From Burkholderia sp. Nafp2/4-1b (GTDB lineage: Bacteria; Pseudomonadota; Gammaproteobacteria; Burkholderiales; Burkholderiaceae), in contig NZ_ML058609.1 in assembly GCF_003635165.1 (NCBI RefSeq), positions 1-64,000 of the forward strand: DNA of 64,000 nt, in the 5' to 3' direction. The stretch's first letter is position 1; every line of letters starts with the position of its first letter. Of this stretch, positions 32,144-40,892 are shown one piece after another. Made by a program: the position numbers and the translations under genes. Below the pieces are notes generated by a model. The model made no database searches. It saw only the letters and a list, made by a program, of their open reading frames with translations, and was not told where the DNA came from.

Positions 32144-33493
32144 ATGTCAGCGACTGACACGATGCCGGCGCGTACGCCGGCCAACTGGCTCGAACGGCGC
32201 TTCGCACTCGCGGCGCGCGGCACGAGCGTGCGCACCGAGACGATCGCCGGGATCACGTCGTTTCTCGCGGCGGCCTACCTGCTCGTCGTGATCCCGTCGC
32301 TGCTCGCGACGGGCGGGATGGAGCGCGGCGCGGCGACGACCGCGACGATCGTCGTGTTCGTGCTGTTCACGACGCTGATGGGGTTCTACGCGAACCTGCC
32401 GTTCCTGGTCGGCCCCGGCATCGGCGGCTCGGTGATCATCGGCGTGACGCTCGCGACGACGGAGCACGTCGGCTGGCAGACGGGCCTCGGCATCGCGTGC
32501 GTGTCGGGCGTGCTGTTCTTCCTGTTGACGATCTTCGGCGCACGTGGCGTCGTGATGCGGCTGATTCCGGTGCAGATCAAGCTTGGGCTCGGCGCATCGA
32601 TCGGCCTGTTCGTGACGATGCTCGGGCTGCGCAATGCGGGGATGGTCGTCGCGAACGCGAAGACCAACGCATTCGCGCTCGGCGACTTCTCGCGGCCGGG
32701 CGCGCTCGTCGCGCTGATCGGCCTCGCGGTCGCGATCGTGCTGCAGGCGCGCAAGGTGCCCGGTGCAATCCTGATCGCGATTCTCGTCGCCGCCGCGGCC
32801 GGCGTGCCGCTCGGCGTCACGCACCTGCCGGCGTCGTTCGTGTCGCTGCCGCACAGCATCGCGCCGATCGCGTTCAAGCTCGACATCCGCGGCGCATTGA
32901 CCGTTGCGGCCGCACCGTACCTGTTCGCGTTCTTCGCGGCGGAATTCTTTTCGACGCTCGGCACCGCGCTCGCGGTCGGAGCGAAGGCGAACCTGCTCGA
33001 CGAACAGGGGAACCTGCCGAACATCAACCGGCCGTTTCTCGTCGACTCGCTCGCCGCGACGCTCGGCCCCGTGTTCGGCATTCCCGCGCTGACGGCATTG
33101 ATCGAATCGGCGGCGGGTGTCGAGGCGGGCGGGCGCAGCGGGCTGTCGTCGCTGGCCGCGGCCGTGCTGTTCGCCGCGATGCTGCTGTTCGTGCCGGTCG
33201 CACTCGCGATTCCGAAAGAGGCGACCGCGCCCGCGCTGATCCTGATCGGGCTGTCGATGTTCGCGACGATCCGCCATACGCATTTCGACGACTTCACCGA
33301 TGCACTGCCCGTGATGTCGATGGTGCTGCTCACGCTGATGTCGAACAGCGTCGGCACCGGCATCGCGGGCGGGCTGCTGTGCTACGTGCTGGTCAAGCTG
33401 CTGGCCGGCCGCTGGCGCGACGTGTCGTGGGGGCTCGTCGTGCTCGCGCTGCCGCTCGGGTATTACTTCTGGACCGTCGTGAAGCCGCATTGA
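32144..33493 (+). CDS. AzgA-type adenine/guanine/hypoxanthine permease
   Basis: 449 residues with about 12-14 membrane segments. Early residues RTETIAGITSFLAAAYLLVV and NLPFLVGPGIGG match the AzgA branch of NCS2 transporters, as does the EFFSTLGTALAVG segment near residue 265. They import purine bases with protons. ATG at 32144 follows CAGGAGAACC. It is the first gene of a probable two-gene unit with the deaminase 49 bp downstream, and diverges from a LysR gene. Confidence 0.88.
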   Translation: MSATDTMPARTPANWLERRFALAARGTSVRTETIAGITSFLAAAYLLVVIPSLLATGGMERGAATTATIVVFVLFTTLMGFYANLPFLVGPGIGGSVIIGVTLATTEHVGWQTGLGIACVSGVLFFLLTIFGARGVVMRLIPVQIKLGLGASIGLFVTMLGLRNAGMVVANAKTNAFALGDFSRPGALVALIGLAVAIVLQARKVPGAILIAILVAAAAGVPLGVTHLPASFVSLPHSIAPIAFKLDIRGALTVAAAPYLFAFFAAEFFSTLGTALAVGAKANLLDEQGNLPNINRPFLVDSLAATLGPVFGIPALTALIESAAGVEAGGRSGLSSLAAAVLFAAMLLFVPVALAIPKEATAPALILIGLSMFATIRHTHFDDFTDALPVMSMVLLTLMSNSVGTGIAGGLLCYVLVKLLAGRWRDVSWGLVVLALPLGYYFWTVVKPH

Positions 33494-33542
33494 GAGACGG
33501 CTGTCACGACGCATCGGCACTACCGCAAAGAAAGAGATTGAC

Positions 33543-34643
33543 ATGAAGGGAACACCAGGCAACGTCCCGGCCGCGCGCACGGGCATCGAGATCACGCCCG
33601 CGCATCGGGCTTTCTTCCATGCACTGCCGAAGGTCGAGCTGCATTGCCACCTGCTCGGCGCGGTGCGGCACGACACGTTCGTCGCGCTCGCGCAGCGCAG
33701 CGGCGCGCCGATCGAACGCGCGGAGATCGACGCGTTCTATGCGCGCGGCGAGAAACCGGTCGGCGTGCTGCACGTGCTGCGCGCGCTGGACAAATATCTG
33801 CTCACGCGGCCCGACGACCTGCGGCGCATTGCGTACGAGTATCTCGAGGATGCGGCCGCGCACAACGTTCGTCATGCAGAATTCTTCTGGAATCCGACGG
33901 GTACCGTGCGCGTGTCGGGCATTCCGTACGCAGATGCGCAGGCCGCGATCGTGACCGCGATTCGCGATGCCGCGCGCGATTTCGGGATCGGTGCGCGCCT
34001 GATTCCGAGCATCGACCGCGAGCAGGATCCGGACGAAGCGGTCGCGATCGTCGACTGGATGAAGGCGAATCGCGCGGACGAAGTCGCGGGGATCGGGATC
34101 GACTATCGCGAGAACGACCGTCCGCCCGAGCTGTTCTGGAAAGCGTATCGCGAAGCGCGTGAGGCCGGCTTCCGCGCGACGGCTCATGCGGGCGAGTTCG
34201 GGATGCCGTGGCGCAACGTCGAGACGGCCGTCGATCTGCTGCACGTCGACCGCATCGATCACGGCTATACGATCGTCGACAACCCCGAGCTGTGTGCCCG
34301 TTACGCGGAACGCGGGATCGTCTTCACGGTCGTGCCGACGAATTCGTACTACCTTCGCACGCTGCCGCCGGAGCAATGGGCGGAGCTGCATCCGATGCGC
34401 AAGATGCCGGGACTCGGGCTGAAGATCCATCCGAACACCGACGACCCGACGCTGCACAAGGTGAACCCGTCGGAAGCGTGGGAGCTGATGTTCAGCCACT
34501 TCGGCTTCACCGTCGCCGACCTGAAGCAATTCATGCTGAACGGGATCGACGGCGCGTGGGTCGACGATGCGACGAAGGCTGCATGGCGCGCCGCGTGGGC
34601 GCCGGAGTTCGACGCACTGGCCGCGACGCTCGCGGCGGGCTGA
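33543..34643 (+). CDS. add: Adenosine/adenine deaminase family enzyme
   Basis: 366 residues of the metal-dependent ADA fold. Metal ligands and active-site motifs visible are KVELHCHLLGAVR, ATAHAGEFG, RIDHGYT and NTDDPTLH. The second residue pair of the first motif reads G-A where many adenosine deaminases have G-S. The family includes adenosine and adenine deaminases, and the exact substrate is not decided. Its position after a purine-base permease slightly favours adenine or a related base. RBS AAAGAAAGAG precedes the ATG. It is convergent with the PBP gene. Confidence 0.85.
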   Translation: MKGTPGNVPAARTGIEITPAHRAFFHALPKVELHCHLLGAVRHDTFVALAQRSGAPIERAEIDAFYARGEKPVGVLHVLRALDKYLLTRPDDLRRIAYEYLEDAAAHNVRHAEFFWNPTGTVRVSGIPYADAQAAIVTAIRDAARDFGIGARLIPSIDREQDPDEAVAIVDWMKANRADEVAGIGIDYRENDRPPELFWKAYREAREAGFRATAHAGEFGMPWRNVETAVDLLHVDRIDHGYTIVDNPELCARYAERGIVFTVVPTNSYYLRTLPPEQWAELHPMRKMPGLGLKIHPNTDDPTLHKVNPSEAWELMFSHFGFTVADLKQFMLNGIDGAWVDDATKAAWRAAWAPEFDALAATLAAG

Positions 34644-34662
34644 GCGCGTTGCCGCGCCGCGA

Positions 34663-36861
34663 TCACCGGAAAATCTTCAGCCAGTCGAACAGCCCGACGT
34701 GCGGACGCCGCCTCGGCGCCGGCGCCGGTGCGCTGCGCGGCCGGAAGTCGGGCGAGAACTGCGCGTGCGGATCGATCGCGCGCGCACGCAGCGCCGCATC
34801 GTAGAACGACCCGACGATCGGCAACGCGCTGTGCGCGCCCGCGCCCCAGTAGTCGCTGCGCAGCGTCACGCTGCCGTCGTCGAAGCCGACCCACGCGCCG
34901 GCCACCAGTTGCGGATGCATCAGGATGAACCAGCCGTCGGTGTTGTCCTGCGTCGTGCCGGTCTTGCCCGCGACGTCGATGCGGATTCCATAGCGCGAGC
35001 GGATGTCGGCGCCGGTGCCGTAATCGACGACGCCGCGCATCACGTCGATCAGCGTCTGCGCGGCGGCCACCGGCAACGCGCGCTCGGGTGGCGCGCTGCC
35101 GAACGTGGCGAGCACGCTGCCGTTGCGATCCTCGATGCGCGTGATCATCTGCGGCGCGACGTACACGCCGCGGTTCGCGATCGTCCCGTACGCGGACACC
35201 ATCTCCTTCAGCGTGACCGGGCTCGTGCCGAGCGCGAGCGACGGCACCGCGTCGAGCGGACTCTCGCGCACGCCCATCGCGCGCGCGAGCTGCGCGACCT
35301 TCGCCGCGCCTTCGCGCTGCATCACCTGCGCGGTGATGCGATTGCGCGACAGCGCGAGCCCGTCGCGCAGCGTCATCGGCGCGTCGGTCGGCGGCTCGGC
35401 ATCGGTCGGGCGCCACACCGCGTGTGCGCCGATCGGGATCGCGACGGGGCGATCGATGAACGTATCGCCCGGTCGCATGCCGTCCGCGAACGCGGCGCCA
35501 TAGACAAACGGTTTGAACGTCGAACCCGGCTGACGCCGCGCCTGCACGACGTGATCGAACGGCTCGCTGCCGAAGTCGGGGCTGCCGACCCACGCGCGGA
35601 TAGCGCCGTTGCGCGGATCGATCGCGACGAAGCCGGCCTGCACCTGCGTCTTGCGCTCGCACAATGCTTGCATGAACGTGCGATTCGCGCCGAGCTGCTT
35701 CAGCGCCACCGCGTCGGTGAGCCCGCCATCGCGCGCCGCGCGATAGTCGGGCGTCTGCCGGATGAAGCCGCGGAACAGGTCGTTGCGCAGCCCGCAGCCG
35801 GACGGGCCGCGCCACGCGCTGTCGGCGATCGCCTGCAGGCGGTCGGTCTGCTGCGTGAGCGCTTGCGTGGCCATGTCCTGCAGCTGCGCGTCGAGCGTCG
35901 TGCGCACGACGAGGCCGTCCGAGTAGAGATCGTAGTTGTTGCGGTCGGCCCACGCGATCAGCCACTTGCGCAGTTGCACCGCGAAATGCGGCGCCGGGCC
36001 CGGCTGTGCGGTCTGCGGTTCGAAGTCGACACGCAGCGGCCGGCGCTGCAATTGCGCGAGTTGACGCGGCGCCAGCATGCCCATCGCGGCCATCCGGCCG
36101 AGCACGGTGTTGCGGCGCTGGACCGCGCGCTCCGGATTCAGCACCGGGTTGTAGTAGCTGTTGCCCTTCAGCATCCCGACGAGCGTCGCGCTTTCGACGA
36201 TGTCGAGCTCGTCGGCCGATTTGCCGAAATAGGTGCGCGCGGCCATCTCGACGCCGTACGCGTTGTACAGGAACGGCACGGTGTTCAGATAGGTTTCGAG
36301 AATCTCGTCCTTGCTGTACACCGTCTCGATCTTGAACGCGGTGATCAGCTCCTTCAGCTTGCGCGTGAGCGTCGGCGCGCGGCCGACTTCGTCCGGATAA
36401 AGGTTCCTCGCAAGCTGCTGCGTGATGGTCGAGCCGCCCTGGCGGCTGCCCGAGAACGTATGCAGCCCGGCCGCGAGCGTGCGGCGCCAGTCGATCCCGT
36501 GATGCGCGTAGAAGCGGTGATCCTCGGTCGCGATCAGCGCGTCGACCATGTGCGGCGAGATCTGCTTGAGCGGCACCCACTCGCGGTTGACGGGCCGGAA
36601 CTCGGCGATGACCTGGCCATCGGCCGACAGCACGCGCGCCGGGCGGTCGATGCGCGCCTTGCGGATGTCGCCGATGCTCGGCGTGAACGGCACGAACGCG
36701 AGCAGGACCAGCAGGCCGAGCACCGGTATCGCGGCGAGGGCCAGCGTGACGCCGCGGCGCGTCGGATGGCGCAGGCGTTGCCATACAGCGGGGCCGAGTG
36801 CGCGGGCGCCGTCAAGGCAGCGAAGCCACAGGTTGCGAAGAGTCGGCACGAAGCGATTCAC
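34663..36861 (-). CDS. Class A penicillin-binding protein (PBP1 type)
   Basis: 732 residues. One N-terminal membrane anchor lies near residues 38-58 (GVTLALAAIPVLGLLVLLAF). The glycosyltransferase family 51 domain shows EDHRFYAHHG and QGGSTITQQLARN at about residues 115-155. The transpeptidase domain has the SxxK motif in GSTFKPFVYG, SxN as SRN and KTGTTQDNTDGW. It polymerises and cross-links peptidoglycan in the periplasm. The start codon is GTG at 36859-36861. The protein ends with a proline/arginine-rich tail. It is shorter than PBP1A of E. coli and lacks the OB insert. Confidence 0.9.
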   Translation of the reverse strand: MNRFVPTLRNLWLRCLDGARALGPAVWQRLRHPTRRGVTLALAAIPVLGLLVLLAFVPFTPSIGDIRKARIDRPARVLSADGQVIAEFRPVNREWVPLKQISPHMVDALIATEDHRFYAHHGIDWRRTLAAGLHTFSGSRQGGSTITQQLARNLYPDEVGRAPTLTRKLKELITAFKIETVYSKDEILETYLNTVPFLYNAYGVEMAARTYFGKSADELDIVESATLVGMLKGNSYYNPVLNPERAVQRRNTVLGRMAAMGMLAPRQLAQLQRRPLRVDFEPQTAQPGPAPHFAVQLRKWLIAWADRNNYDLYSDGLVVRTTLDAQLQDMATQALTQQTDRLQAIADSAWRGPSGCGLRNDLFRGFIRQTPDYRAARDGGLTDAVALKQLGANRTFMQALCERKTQVQAGFVAIDPRNGAIRAWVGSPDFGSEPFDHVVQARRQPGSTFKPFVYGAAFADGMRPGDTFIDRPVAIPIGAHAVWRPTDAEPPTDAPMTLRDGLALSRNRITAQVMQREGAAKVAQLARAMGVRESPLDAVPSLALGTSPVTLKEMVSAYGTIANRGVYVAPQMITRIEDRNGSVLATFGSAPPERALPVAAAQTLIDVMRGVVDYGTGADIRSRYGIRIDVAGKTGTTQDNTDGWFILMHPQLVAGAWVGFDDGSVTLRSDYWGAGAHSALPIVGSFYDAALRARAIDPHAQFSPDFRPRSAPAPAPRRRPHVGLFDWLKIFR

Positions 36862-37016
36862 GGCGGCAGGAGCGCGGTCGGAAAAGGCGCGATCCTAGCA
36901 AACCGGGCGACGTCGGCTGTGGCTAAAAGGCCCGTTTTCTTGCAGGATTTACAGACGATTACGTTTGTTGCGTGCGGACAATCTTTGCTCGCGCGTTCTA
37001 TCCGTAATTCGTCGGA

Positions 37017-38519
37017 TCAATGAGGGGCGGCCGCTTCGCCGACCACATCGGCGAGCCGCTGCGCGGCCGCTTCCATGCGCGCGCGATCGAACCCGCCGAA
37101 GCCGAGCACGAGGCCGGGGCGCCCGGTGCCCGGCGCGAACATCGGCGACACCGCGCGCACCGCGACGCCGGCCTGCGCCGCGCGCGCGACGATGTCGCGA
37201 TCGTCGAGCCGTTGCGCGAGCCACAGCACGACGTGCATTCCCTGATCGCCCGGCTGCACCCATGCGAGCTCGCGCGGCAGCCGCGCGTGAAGCGTGTCGA
37301 TCAGCAGCGCGCGCTGTTCCGCGTAGACGCCGCGCACGCGGCGGATGTGGCGGTCGAGATGGCCGTCGGCGATGAACGCGGCGAGCACGTGCTGATCGGC
37401 GGTCGGCGCGTGGCGATCCATCAGCACCCGCGCGCCACAGAACGCGGGCACGAGTTCGACCGGCGCGATCACGTAGCCGAGCCGCAGCGACGGGAACAGG
37501 ATCTTGCTGAAGGTGCCGAGATAGACCACGCGGTCGGGGTCGAGCCCTTGCAGCGACGGGAACGGATAGCCTTCGTAACGCAGCTCGCTGTCGTAATCGT
37601 CTTCGACGACCCATGCGCGATGCGTGCGTGCCCAGCCGAGCAGCGCGTTGCGCCGCGCCATGCTCATCGGCATCCCGAGCGGGTACTGATGCGACGGCGT
37701 GACGAATGCCGCGCGTGCGTCGGGCGCGGCGCGGATGCCGGCCTCGACGTCGATGCCGTCCGCGTCGACCGGCACGCGCACCATCGCATCGCGCCGCCCG
37801 GTGCTTTCGAGCAGCGCGGTGATGCCGCGATACGCGGGATTCTCGACCCACGCGCGATCGTCCGGGCCAAGCAGCACCTGGCTCGCGAGGTGCAGCCCCT
37901 GCTGCGTGCCGCTGGTGATCACGACCTGATCGGCGCTGCAGCGCACGGAGCGCGAGCGGCGCACGTAATCGGCGATCGCTTCGCGCAGCGGCAGCGCGCC
38001 TTGCGGGTCCGCATAACCGGACGGCGCGCCGGCACCGCGGGCGCGCAGCCGGTTCCCGAGCCGGCGCCAGATGTCATCGGGCGCGGTGAGCCCGACCGGC
38101 ACCGAGATCGCGAACGGCACGGCCGGCAGCGGACGGAATTCGCGGGCGATCCGCGCGAACGTCGCGGCAGGCCCGGGCAGGCCGGCGGCGGCAGGGGCGG
38201 CGCGCTGGCGGGCGCCGGGCGGTTCGCCGGTGGCCGGCGGCCGCTCGGCCAGCGCGTTAGCGACCCGCGTGCCGGCGCCGCCGCGCGATTCCAGGAAGCC
38301 TTCGGCGACGAGCTGCGCATACGCGTCGACGACGGTGCCGCGTGCGACTTGCAGCGACGCCGCGAGCAGCCGCGTGGACGGCAGCGTGTCGCCGGGCTGC
38401 ACGTCGCCGCGGCGCACCGCGTCCCGCAGCGCCTGCGCGAGCTGGCGGCTCAGGTCGCCGGCCGCGCGGTCGAGCGTGCCGAGCGACGGGATTTCGACGA
38501 CGAGGGCGGTTCTGGCCAT
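37017..38519 (-). CDS. MocR/PdxR-type GntR regulator with aminotransferase fold
   Basis: 500 residues. Residues about 15-85 are a GntR winged helix (LSRQLAQALRDAVRRGDV, LPSTRLLAASLQVARGTVVD). A linker rich in Pro/Ala follows. Residues about 130-490 are a fold-type-I PLP aminotransferase domain with the cofactor lysine in LGTFSKILFPSLRLGYV and the DYDSELRY segment. MocR regulators use PLP or amino-acid derivatives to control neighbouring genes. It diverges from the PaiB-like gene (127 bp between starts), a likely target. Confidence 0.92.
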   Translation of the reverse strand: MARTALVVEIPSLGTLDRAAGDLSRQLAQALRDAVRRGDVQPGDTLPSTRLLAASLQVARGTVVDAYAQLVAEGFLESRGGAGTRVANALAERPPATGEPPGARQRAAPAAAGLPGPAATFARIAREFRPLPAVPFAISVPVGLTAPDDIWRRLGNRLRARGAGAPSGYADPQGALPLREAIADYVRRSRSVRCSADQVVITSGTQQGLHLASQVLLGPDDRAWVENPAYRGITALLESTGRRDAMVRVPVDADGIDVEAGIRAAPDARAAFVTPSHQYPLGMPMSMARRNALLGWARTHRAWVVEDDYDSELRYEGYPFPSLQGLDPDRVVYLGTFSKILFPSLRLGYVIAPVELVPAFCGARVLMDRHAPTADQHVLAAFIADGHLDRHIRRVRGVYAEQRALLIDTLHARLPRELAWVQPGDQGMHVVLWLAQRLDDRDIVARAAQAGVAVRAVSPMFAPGTGRPGLVLGFGGFDRARMEAAAQRLADVVGEAAAPH

Positions 38520-38646
38520 GATTCTGGTCTGCTGAAATTGTTCGAAACCGGCTCTACAGCATAAACCAGTTAGCGATCACAATCGGGGCATGACGCGCCC
38601 GCTCCGGACGCGTTTCCCCTAAAACCTGCCCGACCGTGGAGCCGCC

Positions 38647-39291
38647 ATGTATGTCCCCGCCGATTTCGCCGAATCCCGCCCCGATGTGCTGCGCGAACTG
38701 ATCGTCCAGCATCCGTTCGGCAGCCTGATCACGCACGGGGAGAGCGGGCTCGACGCGAACCATATTCCGTTCGAACTGCTGCCGGCTGACGGCGGCCTCG
38801 GCGAGCTGCATGCGCACGTCGCGCGCGCGAATCCGGTCTGGCAGGCGGTCCAGAACGGCGACGAGGTGCTCGTGATCTTCCGCGCCGGCGACGCCTACAT
38901 CTCGCCGAACTGGTATCCGAGCAAGCACGTCGCGCATCGGCAGGTGCCGACGTGGAACTACGTGGTCGTGCACGCGCACGGCCGCATCACGGTGCGCGAC
39001 GACGAGAAGTTCGTGCGCGGTGTGGTCGCGCGGCTCACGCGCACGCACGAGGCGTCGCAGCCGGTGCCGTGGAAGATGGCCGATGCGCCGAAGGACTATC
39101 TCGACACGATGCTGCAGTCGATCGTCGGGCTGCAGATCGAGATCACGCGGCTCGTCGGCAAGCGCAAGCTTGGGCAGAACAAGGCGGTCGACGACATCCG
39201 CGGCGCCGGCGACGGGCTGATCGCGGAAGGCCATCTCGCGATCGGCGAGGCGATGCTGGCGGAGGCCGAAGCGAAGCGGAAGCAAGGCTGA
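38647..39291 (+). CDS. PaiB-like FMN-binding protein
   Basis: 214 residues matching the FMN-binding negative-regulator family (PaiB). The start MYVPADFAESRPDVLRELI, then HPFGSLIT, HIPF, ISPNWYPSK and VPTWNYVVVH are the conserved blocks. Members adopt a flavin-reductase-like split barrel. The Bacillus prototype affects sporulation and degradative genes, and in proteobacteria the role is mostly unknown. It diverges from a MocR regulator, a pairing that recurs in many genomes and suggests PLP- or amine-linked control. Confidence 0.88.
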   Translation: MYVPADFAESRPDVLRELIVQHPFGSLITHGESGLDANHIPFELLPADGGLGELHAHVARANPVWQAVQNGDEVLVIFRAGDAYISPNWYPSKHVAHRQVPTWNYVVVHAHGRITVRDDEKFVRGVVARLTRTHEASQPVPWKMADAPKDYLDTMLQSIVGLQIEITRLVGKRKLGQNKAVDDIRGAGDGLIAEGHLAIGEAMLAEAEAKRKQG

Positions 39292-39332
39292 TGAATCGCG
39301 CGGGGCGCATGCCGCGGCCCCGCCGGCGCACG

Positions 39333-39929
39333 CTACTGCGTACGCGTCGCGCCCTTCATCCCGTTCGCGCCTGCGGCCGCCTGTGCCTGCGCCAGCGCCC
39401 CCCGAATCGCGGCCTCCGTCTTGTCATACCCGCCTTCGCCATACCGCGTATAGACGACCTTCCCGTTCGCGTCGATCAGGTACAGCGCGGGCCAGTACTG
39501 GTTGCCGTACGCGCGCCACGTGTCGTAGCGGTTGTCCTGCGCGACCGGATACTGGATCCCGAAGCGCTTGAGCGCATCGGCGACGTTCTTCGCGTCGCGC
39601 TCGAACGGATATTCGGGCGTATGCACGCCGACCACCACGAGCCCCTGGTCGTGATACTTCCGGTACCAGTCGTTCACGTACGGAATCGTATGAATGCAGT
39701 TGATGCACGAGTACGTCCAGAAATCGACCAGCACGACCTTGCCGCGCAGCTGGTCGAGCTTGAGCGGCGCGCTGTTGTGCCAGCGTTCGATGCCGGTGAA
39801 GTCGGGCGCCGGTGTGCCTTCCAGCGACGCGGTCATGCCCGCGTCGTCGCGGGTGCCGGCGAACGCGGCGAGCCCGGCCGTGGCGGCGAGGGCGAGCACG
39901 AGGGCGGCGGTCTTGAATCGGGGCAGCAT
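39333..39929 (-). CDS. Periplasmic thioredoxin-like redoxin
   Basis: 198 residues. A signal peptide (TAALVLALAATAGLAAFA) precedes an AhpC/TSA-redoxin thioredoxin fold. The active site is WTYSCINCIHTIP (CxxC as C-I-N-C) near residue 75, and cis-proline lies in YWPALYLI. This resembles the C-terminal domain of DipZ-like or TlpA-like proteins acting in periplasmic thiol reduction or cytochrome maturation. It diverges from a two-component system, which may control it. The extreme C-terminus is alanine/glycine-rich. Confidence 0.88.
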   Translation of the reverse strand: MLPRFKTAALVLALAATAGLAAFAGTRDDAGMTASLEGTPAPDFTGIERWHNSAPLKLDQLRGKVVLVDFWTYSCINCIHTIPYVNDWYRKYHDQGLVVVGVHTPEYPFERDAKNVADALKRFGIQYPVAQDNRYDTWRAYGNQYWPALYLIDANGKVVYTRYGEGGYDKTEAAIRGALAQAQAAAGANGMKGATRTQ

Positions 39930-40071
39930 GGCGGTTCTCCGGGTGGGCCGGCCGCCGCGCGAGTGCGTCGGCCGGACAGGTTTCGACAGCCCTCATTGGG
40001 CCGCGCCGACGTATCTGCGATGTGTCCGGCCGGCCGCGCGTGTGCAATGTTGTGTGTCGCCATGGCGGCGC

Positions 40072-40115
40072 GATACATTGGGATACAAACGCGGGCCGGC
40101 TGTGCGGTATAAAAG
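40072..40115 (+). promoter_or_regulatory. Possible promoter/operator of the two-component operon
   Basis: A direct repeat GATACA occurs at 40072-40077 and 40082-40087, a 10-bp phase that suits OmpR-type dimers. TATAAA at 40108-40113, about 40 bp before the response-regulator start, could be a -10 element. No good -35 is visible. Autoregulation is a guess. Confidence 0.3.
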
Positions 40116-40151
40116 CGGACATCGCCTGCGGCAACATCACGACACCGACTC

Positions 40152-40892
40152 ATGGACAAGACCGACCACGTACTCATCGTCGACGACGATCGCGCGATCC
40201 GCGAGCTGATCGCGGATTACCTCGAGAAGAACGGCATGCGCGTGTCGCTCGCCGCGAACGGCCGCGAGATGCGCAACGTGCTCGACGACGGCGCGCCCGA
40301 CCTGATCGTGCTCGACCTGATGCTGCCCGGCGAGGACGGCCTCACGCTGTGCCGCGACCTGCGCGCCGGCCGGTTCCGTACGGTGCCGGTGCTGATGCTG
40401 ACCGCGCGCGGCGAGGAAACCGACCGCATCATCGGCCTCGAGATGGGCGCCGACGACTATCTCGCGAAGCCGTTCGCGGTGCGCGAGCTGCTCGCGCGGA
40501 TCCGCTCGGTGCTGCGGCGCGCGCGGATGCTGCCGCCCGGCATGCAGGTAACGGAAACGGCCGCGATGCTCGCGTTCGGCGAATGGCGGCTCGACACGAC
40601 GGGGCGGCACCTGCTCGACACCGAAGGCACGCTGGTCGCGCTGAGTGGCGCCGAATACCGGCTGCTGCGCGTGTTCCTCGACAATCCGCAGCGCGTGCTG
40701 ACGCGCGACCAGTTGCTCAACCTCACGCAGGGCCGGCAGTCCGATCCGTTCGACCGGTCGATCGACCTGCTGGTGAGCCGGCTGCGCCAGCGGCTGCGCG
40801 ACGGCGCGCGCGAGCCGCGCTACATCAAGACGCTGCGCAACGAGGGCTACGTGTTCTCGTCGGCGGTGACCTCGGTGGAAGGCGACGCATGA
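40152..40892 (+). CDS. OmpR-family response regulator
   Basis: 246 residues. The receiver domain at about 1-120 has the acidic pocket DDD (11-13), phosphoacceptor Asp55 in IVLDLMLPG and the conserved Lys in LAKPFAVREL. The C-terminal winged helix carries GAEYRLLRVFLDNPQRVLTR and RYIKTLRNEGYVF. Its stop overlaps the kinase start (ATGA), so they are translationally coupled. The divergent redoxin gene is a candidate target. The receiver and output domains are full length. Confidence 0.93.
   Translation: MDKTDHVLIVDDDRAIRELIADYLEKNGMRVSLAANGREMRNVLDDGAPDLIVLDLMLPGEDGLTLCRDLRAGRFRTVPVLMLTARGEETDRIIGLEMGADDYLAKPFAVRELLARIRSVLRRARMLPPGMQVTETAAMLAFGEWRLDTTGRHLLDTEGTLVALSGAEYRLLRVFLDNPQRVLTRDQLLNLTQGRQSDPFDRSIDLLVSRLRQRLRDGAREPRYIKTLRNEGYVFSSAVTSVEGDA

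Noticed and set aside
34567..37023. 818-codon plus-strand ORF opposite the PBP gene
   Set aside because: Arginine-rich shadow; the minus strand has all glycosyltransferase and transpeptidase motifs.
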